51,901 bases of DNA from positions 1 through 51,901 of the IMG/VR virus record IMGVR_UViG_3300046467_000510, one strand, 5' to 3'. A program made the translations under genes and the position numbers. This DNA is from a virus. Positions 7,933 through 15,065 of the stretch are shown here, in pieces. The notes under the pieces are model-generated. The model was not told the DNA's origin. It was given only the letters and a program-made list of their open reading frames with translations, and did no database searches. How positions within the stretch are numbered: the first letter of the stretch is position 1; each line of letters starts with the position of its first letter.

Positions 7933-8741
7933 TGTTGTTTTATCACGCTGGCACACACGGATTAGATGATGGGTCGAACGAGGTCCTGTTTAAACACGGA
8001 CTCCGTTCTCGGCTGTTAGCCTATGGAGCTATTCCGGACCAGCACCAACAGTTCTGGTTAGACGACGCGCCCGATAACGCGCAGGTCTTTATCGATAGCG
8101 GAGCGTTTAGCGCCCATACACAAGGCAAGCCAGTTTCGTTAACTAAGTATTGTGAGTTCTTAACGAAGTATCCCAACGTGTCTGAATACGCGGCTCTCGA
8201 CGTTATTGGTGACCCCATGTTGAGTCGTTGTAATACGGAGGAGATGGAAGTGCGCGGCCTTAAACCAATCCCGACGTTTCATAGGGGGTCATCATGGCAA
8301 GAGTTACAACGTATTGCGGAACGTTACGAGAGGTTCGCGCTTGGAGGTGTTGCAAGCGAGGGGACAACGCGAGGCGTGTTACAGCCGTGGCTTGATGGGT
8401 GCTTTTATTGGATCAAGAAACACTGGCCGCGACGGGTTCATGGTTTTGGAATTCAAGCACAATGGGCGATCGAGAGGTATCCGTTTTACAGTTGCGACTC
8501 GACTAACGTTTTAAAGTGCGCGGCCTTTGGAGATATTATTCGGTTTCGTAACGGACGTATCTCTATACGCGACTGGGAGGAAGACGCTAAGAAGACTTTT
8601 GATGGTGGCATTATGGGAGGTCCGAACGGAGAGCGGCCTTACTTAGAACGTCAACTGGCAAACCTCGAAGCACTAAATGGCCTTCGGGTTTATGTAACAG
8701 AGTTATGGACGAAGCGAGGGGTGACATGGCACGACAAGTAG
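7932..8741 (+). CDS. dpdA: DpdA-like DNA guanine transglycosylase, copy 2
   Basis: A paralogue of the gene just before it, sharing long blocks such as 'DSGAFSA', 'LDVIGD', 'PTFHRGS', 'FALGGVASE', 'QPWLDGC' and 'HGFGIQAQWA'. Both catalytic aspartates are kept (Asp55 in IDSGAF, Asp189 in YSCDS), so neither copy looks like a dead subunit. The N-terminal 50 residues and the last 60 differ most, where DNA or partner recognition could diverge. ATG 7932 overlaps the previous TGA; TTG 7929 is an alternative. The pair may be a heteromer, or two enzymes with different sequence targets. Confidence 0.82.
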   Translation: MLFYHAGTHGLDDGSNEVLFKHGLRSRLLAYGAIPDQHQQFWLDDAPDNAQVFIDSGAFSAHTQGKPVSLTKYCEFLTKYPNVSEYAALDVIGDPMLSRCNTEEMEVRGLKPIPTFHRGSSWQELQRIAERYERFALGGVASEGTTRGVLQPWLDGCFYWIKKHWPRRVHGFGIQAQWAIERYPFYSCDSTNVLKCAAFGDIIRFRNGRISIRDWEEDAKKTFDGGIMGGPNGERPYLERQLANLEALNGLRVYVTELWTKRGVTWHDK

Positions 8742-9370
8742 AAACGCCTTGGAAGAACACGGCTGTCGATAAGCTGATACACGCCGACTGGAATTACAAA
8801 GTTGACGATGACGACATGACGACAAAGTTGGTCGCCAATATAAAGCGAAACGGACAAGTCGAAAGTATTTTGGTTCGCAATATGCCTGACGGGGTATTTG
8901 AAGTGGTTAATGGGAATCACCGCCTTGTTGCGTTCCAGCAACTCGGTATTAAGGAGGTTATGTGTTTCCACCTTGGTGACATTGACCTGAAGGCCGCGCA
9001 ACGTTTAGCGATCGAAGTTAACGAAACGGGATTTGATGCAAGTTATCCGGCTCTGGCAAAACTGGTTCGTGATATTGCCGGAGGAGACGATTTTACTGAC
9101 GACTCGTTAGCTGACCTTGCTGAGACCTTACCGTTCCACCATGACCAACTTAATCACTTCGTGAATCTGGCCGATGTGAATTGGGAACAACAGTATGGGG
9201 AACCTGAAGGCGACGGAACGTCCTTACGAAAAGCGCCTCCCGTAAAGCTAACGGAAGAACAGCGTGTTATTTTCAATCGCGCCTGTGCCAAGATTCGCGA
9301 GGACGATCGAGACATTTCAGAAGGTCGTTGTCTTGAATTAATTTGTGCCGACTTTTTAGCGGGGGTGTAA
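8726..9370 (+). CDS. ParB-like domain protein beside dpdA (possible DpdB-like partner)
   Basis: About 214 aa with a ParB/sulfiredoxin-type N-terminal domain. 'ANIKRNGQVESILVR' is followed by 'EVVNGNHRLVAFQQLG', the G-x-H-R nucleotide-binding box of ParB-N folds. The middle is acidic and no ParB helix-turn-helix is obvious. In bacterial dpd clusters DpdA works with the ParB-like protein DpdB, so a similar partner role is a reasonable inference. I prefer ATG 8726 over ATG 8705 because GAGGGGTG lies just upstream and the overlap with dpdA shrinks to 16 bases. Its stop overlaps the queD start (TAATG). Confidence 0.72.
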   Translation: MARQVETPWKNTAVDKLIHADWNYKVDDDDMTTKLVANIKRNGQVESILVRNMPDGVFEVVNGNHRLVAFQQLGIKEVMCFHLGDIDLKAAQRLAIEVNETGFDASYPALAKLVRDIAGGDDFTDDSLADLAETLPFHHDQLNHFVNLADVNWEQQYGEPEGDGTSLRKAPPVKLTEEQRVIFNRACAKIREDDRDISEGRCLELICADFLAGV

Positions 9371-9819
9371 TGAATTCGACTATCGCAAAAACATTTCACT
9401 TTTCAGCAAGCCACATGCTGACAGGATTACGTGGAAGTCATAAGTGTATGAACATGCACGGCCATAACTACGAGGTCGAGGTCGTTATTGAGGGACCGGT
9501 TAATTCAAAAACGGGTTTCGTGTTCGATTACGGAGACATGTCTGAAATTGATGACTGGATCCAAGTAAATTTCGACCATGCCCATATCTGTTTTAACGAA
9601 TCCGAGGCCACGATTGTAAAAGACGCATGTATCGATATTCTAAATTCTCGAAAAGACGATCTGAACGATTACGATGCTCGCGTTTACGTATTGGGACGTT
9701 CAGCGTCGGCTGAAAACATTGCTGATGAAATCTTTCAGGCGGCTCGGGCTGTTACTCCGTTAGTAAAATCTGTTCGGGTACGAGAAACGGAGAATACATG
9801 GGCGAAGAACCGAAATTAG
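9370..9819 (+). CDS. queD: 6-carboxy-tetrahydropterin synthase
   Basis: A QueD of 149 aa. Zinc ligands His15 ('FSASHML') and His30/His32 ('MHGHNYEV') and the catalytic Cys26 are in place. 'FVFDYGDM' and 'VRVRETENTWA', with the substrate-binding Glu, complete the signature. It converts dihydroneopterin triphosphate to 6-carboxy-tetrahydropterin, the second step to 7-deazaguanines. ATG 9370 overlaps the ParB-like stop, and the queE start falls 22 bases inside this gene, as expected for a tightly translated pathway unit. Confidence 0.93.
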   Translation: MNSTIAKTFHFSASHMLTGLRGSHKCMNMHGHNYEVEVVIEGPVNSKTGFVFDYGDMSEIDDWIQVNFDHAHICFNESEATIVKDACIDILNSRKDDLNDYDARVYVLGRSASAENIADEIFQAARAVTPLVKSVRVRETENTWAKNRN

Positions 9820-10508
9820 CCGTTAGTGAAATCTTCGGCCCAACGTTCCAAGGCGAAGGACCGTCTATTGGTCGACCCTGTCTCTTTTTACGTTTGGCGG
9901 GATGCAACTTGGCGTGTTCGTGGTGCGATACGCCTTATACGTGGGACTGGAATCGCTACGACAAGTCTAAAGAGGTCTCTCTACGCACCATGTGGTCTGT
10001 CATGTCCGAATTACGACGGCTCTCCCGAGTACACCGTCAACCAATCAAGCATCTCGTGATTAGCGGTGGCGAGCCGATGCTTCAAGGGAAGGCGTTAAAC
10101 ACGTTATGCGAATGGCTACGACGAGAGCGCTGGACAACGGAAATAGAAACAGCCGGAACGGTGTTACCGCCATCGCTAACGTTTGTGGACCACTACAATG
10201 TGAGTCCCAAGTTATCAAACAGCGATAACCCACTAGAAGCCCGTTATCGACCTGACGTATTAGACCGACTAAACGAAGCGCCATCAAAGGCGTTTAAATT
10301 TGTGGTAGAGCAACCAAAAGATTTTAATGAGATTGATGAATTAGTTAACAAGCATGATTTATTTCCCGTCTATGTAATGCCTGAAGGGATTGAAGCGAAT
10401 CAAATTCACGAACGTCTGGCTGAAATTGCTGACGAGGCTATAAAGCGAAACTATCGAATCACCACGAGGCTACATGTCACGATCTACGGAAACCAGCGCG
10501 GAGTTTAA
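9798..10508 (+). CDS. queE: 7-carboxy-7-deazaguanine synthase (radical SAM)
   Basis: A 236 aa QueE. 'EIFGPTFQGEGP' at the N-terminus, the C-x3-C-x2-C cluster motif in 'GCNLACSWCDT' (Cys36, 40, 43), 'VISGGEPMLQ', 'IETAGT' and the ending 'TIYGNQRGV' are typical. It rearranges 6-carboxy-tetrahydropterin to 7-carboxy-7-deazaguanine (CDG) with SAM and a 4Fe-4S cluster. A long insert around 'RYDKSKEVSLRTMWS' matches the variable region of the family. No QueC (PP-loop SGGxDS motif) is found to carry CDG on to preQ0. It overlaps folE by 35 bases. Confidence 0.93.
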   Translation: MGEEPKLAVSEIFGPTFQGEGPSIGRPCLFLRLAGCNLACSWCDTPYTWDWNRYDKSKEVSLRTMWSVMSELRRLSRVHRQPIKHLVISGGEPMLQGKALNTLCEWLRRERWTTEIETAGTVLPPSLTFVDHYNVSPKLSNSDNPLEARYRPDVLDRLNEAPSKAFKFVVEQPKDFNEIDELVNKHDLFPVYVMPEGIEANQIHERLAEIADEAIKRNYRITTRLHVTIYGNQRGV

Positions 10509-11040
10509 CCGGTTAAGGGAACTCGGCCGACAACTGCTAGTCGAGATTGGGGAAGACCCGACGAGAGAGGGGTTACGAGAAACACCTGATCGATTTGCTC
10601 GCTATTGGCAGGAGTTTGTAAATTACAACGCCGGTAAACTCGAAACGACGTTCGACAGCGTCAGTATTGACCAAATGGTCATCGTCACAGGAATGCGTGT
10701 CTGGTCGTTGTGCGAACATCACCTTCTTCCGTTCTGGTGCGACGTATCGGTTGGCTATATCGCCCAGAAAGAAGTTATCGGCCTTTCTAAAATCGCTCGC
10801 ATCTGTCATAAGCACGCCCATAAGCTTCAACTTCAGGAGCGCCTCGTTACTGACATTGCAACGGACATTTCCGATATTAGTAAGACGGACAGCGTGGCCG
10901 TTATCGCGAGAGGTGTCCATACGTGTATGGCGATGCGAGGCATCAAGTCGGATGGCATAATGGTGTCCTCAGTTATGCGTGGACGCTTTAAAGAGAGCCA
11001 CGAAACGCGTATGGAGTTCCTCCAACTCTCAAGCACCTAA
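10474..11040 (+). CDS. folE: GTP cyclohydrolase I
   Basis: A standard GCYH-IA of 188 aa. 'GEDPTREGLRETPDRFARYW', zinc ligands Cys80 and His83 in 'LCEHHLLPF', 'GLSKIARI' and the third ligand Cys151 in 'GVHTCMAMRG' are all present. It makes dihydroneopterin triphosphate from GTP, feeding QueD. The first ten residues are encoded inside the queE end. GAGG about seven bases before the ATG supports this start. Carrying its own FolE lets the phage raise precursor flux above the host level. Confidence 0.95.
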   Translation: MSRSTETSAEFNRLRELGRQLLVEIGEDPTREGLRETPDRFARYWQEFVNYNAGKLETTFDSVSIDQMVIVTGMRVWSLCEHHLLPFWCDVSVGYIAQKEVIGLSKIARICHKHAHKLQLQERLVTDIATDISDISKTDSVAVIARGVHTCMAMRGIKSDGIMVSSVMRGRFKESHETRMEFLQLSST

Positions 11041-11555
11041 TGCAACACTTCGTTAGCGCCCGATTACTCAAAAAGCGTATTGCCGAACTCGCCTTCGAAC
11101 TCTCTCAAGACTACGAAGGACAGAACCTCGTTGTTGTTGGTGTCCTGAACGGGAGTTTTATCCTTATGGCCGACCTGATACGAGCGCTCTATACACATCA
11201 CATCGACCCCGTTGTCGACTTCATTCAAGCGCGAAGCTATACAGGCACACAGCCACGAGACACTCTTACGACCTACGTCGACCTTAGTGTCTCTATTACC
11301 AACCAGCACGTGCTCTTGGTAGACGACATTGTGGACACCGGACGAACCATTACACACGTAAAGGAACGGCTTCAACAACACGACCCATCGTCATTAAAAG
11401 TATTAAGTTTGATTTATAGAGACACTCGTGGCAGTTTATTCACAGCACCTGAATACTTTGGCTATTTACTACGCGATGGATTCGTCGTGGGGTACGGGAT
11501 GGACTTGGACGATAAGATGCGTGGTGCTAACGAGTTACGGACAACCGAGAGGTGA
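11040..11555 (+). CDS. Hypoxanthine/guanine phosphoribosyltransferase-like enzyme
   Basis: A type I phosphoribosyltransferase of 171 aa. 'VVGVLNGSFILMADLIR' is the first loop of HPRTs and 'VLLVDDIVDTGRT' is the PRPP-binding loop. 'DFIQARSYTGT' resembles the flexible catalytic loop, and 'GYGMDLDDKMR' resembles the HPRT C-terminal 'GYGLDYDxxxR'. The reaction turns hypoxanthine or guanine plus PRPP into IMP or GMP. Its ATG overlaps the folE stop, making it the last gene of the modification operon. The likely benefit is to reuse guanine released by DpdA base exchange; that link is inferred. Confidence 0.87.
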   Translation: MQHFVSARLLKKRIAELAFELSQDYEGQNLVVVGVLNGSFILMADLIRALYTHHIDPVVDFIQARSYTGTQPRDTLTTYVDLSVSITNQHVLLVDDIVDTGRTITHVKERLQQHDPSSLKVLSLIYRDTRGSLFTAPEYFGYLLRDGFVVGYGMDLDDKMRGANELRTTER

Positions 11556-11558
11556 GAA

Positions 11559-11798
11559 ATGAAACGCAGGTCTTTAAATGGTGACAGCAAAAAAAGAGAC
11601 GCTTTAAATTTAACATCCAGAGCAGTACGACCAGAAACACATTTAACATCCAGAGCAGTTGGTCGTTTTAACTATTTAACGATCAGAGCAGACAGCCTTC
11701 AACGCCTTATTGGTGAGACGGTTGCGACACGCCTTACATCTTTACGAGGCGAACCCGTTCACTACAGAGCACCGTACGGAGGAGCGACAAGTTCTTAG
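11559..11798 (+). CDS. Possible small basic protein overlapping a 33-bp repeat array
   Basis: An open frame of 79 codons starts three bases after the phosphoribosyltransferase stop, with GAGGTGAG just ahead of the ATG. Its middle contains LTSRAV, LTSRAV and LTIRAD at an exact spacing of 11 residues, because the DNA has three near-identical 18-mers every 33 bases. The same 18-mer occurs outside any ORF at 50947-51036, so the DNA motif may be the selected element and the peptide a by-product. No known domain is seen. Coding status is uncertain. Confidence 0.35.
   Translation: MKRRSLNGDSKKRDALNLTSRAVRPETHLTSRAVGRFNYLTIRADSLQRLIGETVATRLTSLRGEPVHYRAPYGGATSS
11609..11692 (+). repeat. Three 18-mer direct repeats, 33-bp period
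   Basis: TTTAACATCCAGAGCAGT lies at 11609-11626 and again at 11642-11659. TTTAACGATCAGAGCAGA lies at 11675-11692. The third differs by G-A for A-T-C positions and the last base. The family recurs at 11880-11913 and, in four perfect copies, at 50947-51036. Confidence 0.85.
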
Positions 11799-11847
11799 TG
11801 CGGGAGTTATATGAAATAAGTGAACCGCTCACTCGTTACTGTGTAAC

Positions 11848-11970
11848 AAGGCACAACAGGAGTCTTGGCTTGAGATTAATTTAACGTTGAGAGCAGTTAA
11901 CGTTCAGAGCAGTACCTGTTCACTACCTGTTCACTTCCAAGGCGCGACAGGAGTCTCGGCTTGCGATTAA
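11848..11970 (+). repeat. Pair of 32-bp direct repeats with two further 18-mer motif copies between
   Basis: A 32-bp segment containing CAGGAGTCT and GGCTTG and ending GATTAA occurs at 11848-11879 and 11939-11970, with a few mismatches. Between them TTTAACGTTGAGAGCAGT (11880-11897) and GTTAACGTTCAGAGCAGT (11896-11913) overlap by two bases, followed by two copies of CTGTTCACT-like sequence. No coding signal is seen. Confidence 0.75.
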
Positions 11971-12020
11971 AAAGAGTGAAGGAAAGAGGTCTCTGTAACG
12001 AAGGCGTCCGCTGTCACCCG

Positions 12021-12154
12021 CGCTCACTCGATGTAAGCCGAGGCCGAGCACTCCTACGTCGAGCCAGAGTGACAACAGGAGTGAAGGTATCGCTCACTCG
12101 ATATAAGCCCAGCCAAGCACTCCTGCGTCGAGTCAGGAATGAGTCAGGAGTGAG
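12021..12154 (+). repeat. Two 70-bp direct repeats with internal inverted arms
   Basis: Units start with CGCTCACTCG at 12021 and 12091; the same 10-mer also occurs at 11826. Each unit holds CACTCCT and, about 20 bases later, AGGAGTG, so each can fold into a hairpin. The second unit ends GTGAGCG, pairing with its own CGCTCAC. The 70-bp period is not a multiple of three, so the open frame across it is probably not a gene. Lying before the terminase genes, it could be part of a packaging or replication site. Confidence 0.75.
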
Positions 12155-12450
12155 CGTCTAATTTAGCGACCCATTCAATTAAAAGGTCAAGGTCGAACAT
12201 GAGTTAACAACGGGCTATGTTTGCAAGAGTGAGTAAAGTGAGAGGCTGGACGCTCTATAGGAGGCGCTGGCAACCCTTTAAAAACGACGAGCGTGGCCGA
12301 GGTAATGCAAATGGTCGTGAGGGTTTTGCACAGCCTTAAAACGGCGCATATAGCGTTTGTGCGTTTTTGCAGGACTTTTTAGGTAGGGAAGTTGCAGTCG
12401 AATGACTGGAGGTTAGCCCGACTCTGGATCGCCAGAAACAAAGGACTTTT
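12155..12450. other. Intergenic stretch before the terminase genes, no clear gene
   Basis: I see no convincing ORF here. The segment GACTTTTTAGGTAG at 12373-12386 recurs at 12484-12497, each preceded by TGCAG or TGCAGG. This position, directly upstream of a small terminase, is where cos or pac sites often lie, but no end or cleavage site can be recognised from sequence alone. Confidence 0.5.
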
Positions 12451-12561
12451 ATGCGTGGACTCTCGAAACAGTTAAAAACTGCAGACTTTTTAGGTAGCAA
12501 TCTATTTGCTGTAGTTGCGCTTCTTGCTCACTTTAAGGCCACGACACAGACTGGAGCTTAG
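12451..12561 (+). CDS. Possible 36-aa peptide
   Basis: ATG 12451 follows AAAGGA with a good spacing and opens a 36-codon frame. Its centre 'SNLFAVVALLAHF' is hydrophobic, so a small membrane peptide is possible. Part of it is encoded by the repeated GACTTTTTAGGTAG motif. It stops three bases before the next small ORF. No family is recognised, and a chance ORF cannot be excluded. Confidence 0.35.
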   Translation: MRGLSKQLKTADFLGSNLFAVVALLAHFKATTQTGA

Positions 12562-12563
12562 GA

Positions 12564-12665
12564 ATGAGCGGATCAAGTGAAGGCGCGACTAAACGAAAGC
12601 GCGGTCGCTCACTCTTAAATAATTACGTGACCACAACAGATGTTCGACTCGTGTTAGGAGTTTAA
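12564..12665 (+). CDS. Truncated duplicate of the small terminase N-terminus (33 aa)
   Basis: The first 15 codons, MSGSSEGATKRKRGR, copy the start of the downstream terminase gene (MNESSEGTTKRKRGR) at both DNA and protein level. After this the frame diverges and stops at 12665, two bases before the next GTG. It looks like a partial tandem duplication of about 45 bp, now either a short basic peptide or a remnant. The copy breaks just before the PKGSK that completes the AT-hook in the full gene. Confidence 0.5.
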   Translation: MSGSSEGATKRKRGRSLLNNYVTTTDVRLVLGV

Positions 12666-12667
12666 GA

Positions 12668-13126
12668 GTGAACGAATCAAGCGAAGGCACAACCAAACGA
12701 AAGCGCGGTCGTCCGAAGGGAAGTAAGGCACAAGGGAGTGGGGAGTGGAAGCCTATTTTTTTAGCCGCGATGAAGAACCTGCCCGTCGTGAGGGTTGCGT
12801 GTGACAAGGCTGGCATCAGTCGAGCCGAGGCATACCGAACACGAACGCGAGACCCGAAGTTTGCGACAGCGTGGGAAGAAGCGAAGGAAGACGGTATCGA
12901 TGTTCTCGAAGCGTCGTTACATATACGAGCGAGGGAGAAGGATACGATTGCGTCAATCTTTCTTCTGAAGAACCTCCGGCCGAATGTGTTTGGGGAGAAC
13001 GTCAACGTTAACGTCCAAGGCTCGCTATCGATTGAAGAGGTAGCGAATGCGAGGAAGACACTTAATGCCAAGCTCAAACAAATCTCAAACGTCGTCGCAC
13101 CCGGAGAGAGACTTATTACTGACTGA
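12668..13126 (+). CDS. Terminase small subunit-like DNA-binding protein
   Basis: A 152 aa protein just upstream of the large terminase. The N-terminus holds 'KRKRGRPKGSK', a good AT-hook (GRP core), before a helix-turn-helix-like segment 'VACDKAGISRAEAYRTRTRD'. 'AREKDTIASIFLLKNLRPNVFGE' is typical of phage terminase small subunits and related HTH proteins. It should recognise phage DNA and load the packaging motor. Start is GTG 12668, directly after the duplicate ORF. It overlaps the large subunit gene by 60-80 bases. Confidence 0.75.
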   Translation: MNESSEGTTKRKRGRPKGSKAQGSGEWKPIFLAAMKNLPVVRVACDKAGISRAEAYRTRTRDPKFATAWEEAKEDGIDVLEASLHIRAREKDTIASIFLLKNLRPNVFGENVNVNVQGSLSIEEVANARKTLNAKLKQISNVVAPGERLITD

Positions 13127-14531
13127 GTCCCTTGCGGTTCGCGCTGCGGCCCATACGTATGGTACACAGCGACTGCAAAAATTGAGTTCTGCTGAGGCCG
13201 CGCTTTTAAAATACGAATGGGATTTTTGGGCGCGACCGAACCAAAAAGCGCCGGAGGGTGATTGGGGAGTTTGGTTATTAATGACCGGACGTGGCTTTGG
13301 AAAGACTCGCGCAGGCGCACAGTGGGCAATCGAACAAGCGAAACGACCGGACACGCATATTGCGATGGTCGGAAGAATTCCGGCTGACGCGAGGGACGTG
13401 ATGGTCAACGGCGAGAGCGGAATACTCGCAAGCAGTCCACCCGACTTCTTACCGTCTTATACGCCAAGCCAACGTCTACTGAAATGGCCGAACGGGTCAG
13501 AGGCGCATTTATACTCGTCAGAAAAACCCGCCGACCTTCGTGGTCCGAACTTTCATTGTGCGTGGATAGATGAGTTGGCGAAATATGATCAAGCGCAAGA
13601 GGTATGGGATACGTTGGCGATGGCCGTTCGACTTCCACCCGAACCACGAATAGTCGTAACAACAACGCCTCGTCCAACACCACTTATTAAATCGCTTGTT
13701 GAAGACCGCGCGACCCACGTAACACAGGGCAGCATTTACGATAACCGATCAAACTTGAGTGAAAAGTTTTTTGAACGCCTCATCAGAAGATACGAAGGAA
13801 CGTATCTTGGGCAGCAAGAGCTTGAGGGATTACTAATTAGCGACAGGCCGGGTAGTTTATGGACGCGAGAGGTAATAGAAAAAAATCGCGTTCGAACGCT
13901 CCCCTCGGCTCTCTCTCGCGTTGTGGTCGCTATCGACCCTCCCGCGACAGCGTCCGTCGAAACAGCCGAAGCCGGAATCGTCGCTGTCGGTCGCGCTGCC
14001 GACGGAATGGCGTACGTCTTAGCGGACGCGAGTATTCACGGGACACCGGACGATTGGGGTCGAGCGGCGATTCGGTTATACGACGAGTTCAAAGCTGACC
14101 AAATAGTTGGCGAGGTTAACAATGGCGGAGACATGGTGGGCTTTACCGTTCGCGAGTGCGCCAAAGCGCTCTGTCGCGAAGGCGAACGAAAAAGTTCTGT
14201 CGCACCGTACGTGCCAGTCAGAGCGAGTCGCGGGAAGTTAACGCGAGCAGAACCTATCGCCGCACTCTACAGCCAAGGTCGCGTCCGACACTGCGGAATG
14301 CTTACTGACCTTGAAGACCAAATGACTAGTTGGGTTCCGGGTGAGAAGTCTCCCGATAGACTTGATGCGTTAGTTTGGGCGATGACCTCGCTCGTTATTT
14401 ACGGCTCAGACGATATCGAGGTATGGGGTGGCGACAGTAACGACCGGCCGTCTTCCCGTTACGTCGAACGGGTCGCCACAAACCAAGGCACGTGGTTCCC
14501 GCCATCCGGAGGGACTCGACTGTGGGGATAA
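13047..14531 (+). CDS. terL: Terminase large subunit
   Basis: The packaging ATPase-nuclease, about 490 aa. The Walker A motif is 'TGRGFGKTRAG' (near residue 80), preceded by 'VWLLM'. 'HCAWIDELAKY' is Walker B, and 'VVTTTPRPTP' is the coupling motif. The nuclease half begins with 'VVVAIDPPAT' and ends near 'RLDALVWAMTSL'. The Arg-rich Walker A and short length resemble gene-transfer-agent and Terminase_6-type enzymes. Two starts fit: ATG 13047, or ATG 13065, which has GAGGA at a better distance. Both overlap the small subunit gene. Confidence 0.92.
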   Translation: MRGRHLMPSSNKSQTSSHPERDLLLTESLAVRAAAHTYGTQRLQKLSSAEAALLKYEWDFWARPNQKAPEGDWGVWLLMTGRGFGKTRAGAQWAIEQAKRPDTHIAMVGRIPADARDVMVNGESGILASSPPDFLPSYTPSQRLLKWPNGSEAHLYSSEKPADLRGPNFHCAWIDELAKYDQAQEVWDTLAMAVRLPPEPRIVVTTTPRPTPLIKSLVEDRATHVTQGSIYDNRSNLSEKFFERLIRRYEGTYLGQQELEGLLISDRPGSLWTREVIEKNRVRTLPSALSRVVVAIDPPATASVETAEAGIVAVGRAADGMAYVLADASIHGTPDDWGRAAIRLYDEFKADQIVGEVNNGGDMVGFTVRECAKALCREGERKSSVAPYVPVRASRGKLTRAEPIAALYSQGRVRHCGMLTDLEDQMTSWVPGEKSPDRLDALVWAMTSLVIYGSDDIEVWGGDSNDRPSSRYVERVATNQGTWFPPSGGTRLWG

Positions 14532-14743
14532 ATGTTTCTCTTATTTTAAATGTGTGTTCAGTTTTAATGGCTGGCGCGTCAACTTATCTTGTCTCGCGAT
14601 TTCAAATGGAAGCGCTCGCGTTGGCGTTCTTGAGCGGAGTTGTCATAACGCTATCGAGTAATTACTCCATCAAGATAAAACCTTTACCGCCTAACAGCGA
14701 GGACGAACATGAAGATCGGCCAAGCGTGGAAGTTTCCCGTTAA
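14522..14743 (+). CDS. Small two-helix membrane protein
   Basis: A 73 aa protein with two hydrophobic segments, 'LILNVCSVLMAGASTYLV' and 'ALALAFLSGVVITLSS', and a short acidic tail. This is the shape of class II holins and of small phage membrane proteins. Start GTG 14522 follows GGAGGG and overlaps the terminase stop. Sitting between terminase and portal, far from the endolysin, it may not be the lysis holin. No family is recognised. Confidence 0.55.
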   Translation: MGINVSLILNVCSVLMAGASTYLVSRFQMEALALAFLSGVVITLSSNYSIKIKPLPPNSEDEHEDRPSVEVSR

Positions 14744-15065
14744 GTCCTGTCGCGTGTACGACGCCGACACGTTGATGGACCTCGTTGTGGATTTAGGTTT
14801 CGGACTGACCATAACTATTACTGGCCGCCTTTACGGAATAAACGCGCCAGAGCTTCGCGGCCCAGAACGCCCAGACGGAATTAAATCGAGAGACTGGATA
14901 CAGGAACAAATTATCGACGCCGAACAAGTTTTTATCGAGACGCGGCCGTCGCACGAAAAGGCGACAGGGAAGTATGGACGTTGGCTTATTACTGTCTGGG
15001 CGGATGGTTGTAATTTAAACGACCGACTCGTCCAACTTGGCTTAGCAAAACGAGCAACGTATTGA
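14709..15065 (+). CDS. Staphylococcal-nuclease-like (TNase) protein
   Basis: A 118 aa thermonuclease-fold protein. 'RVYDADTLMDLVVDLGF' gives the metal-binding Asp region, 'LYGINAPELRG' matches the 'GIDAPE' motif with the catalytic Arg/Glu area, and 'EKATGKYGRWLITVW' matches the K-x-x-K-Y-G-R motif. There is no signal peptide, so it probably acts in the cytoplasm. Its position between packaging genes hints at DNA end or branch processing during packaging, though host DNA breakdown is also possible. The 35-base overlap with the gene before suggests coupling. Confidence 0.8.
   Translation: MKIGQAWKFPVKSCRVYDADTLMDLVVDLGFGLTITITGRLYGINAPELRGPERPDGIKSRDWIQEQIIDAEQVFIETRPSHEKATGKYGRWLITVWADGCNLNDRLVQLGLAKRATY

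Noticed and set aside
11961-12161. 66-codon + strand frame across the 70-bp repeats
   Set aside because: The repeat period is not a multiple of three, so the two units are read in different frames; no Shine-Dalgarno.
12589-13329. 246-codon open frame on the - strand
   Set aside because: It is antisense to both terminase genes, and its product is Ser/Arg-rich without a domain; a shadow of codon use.
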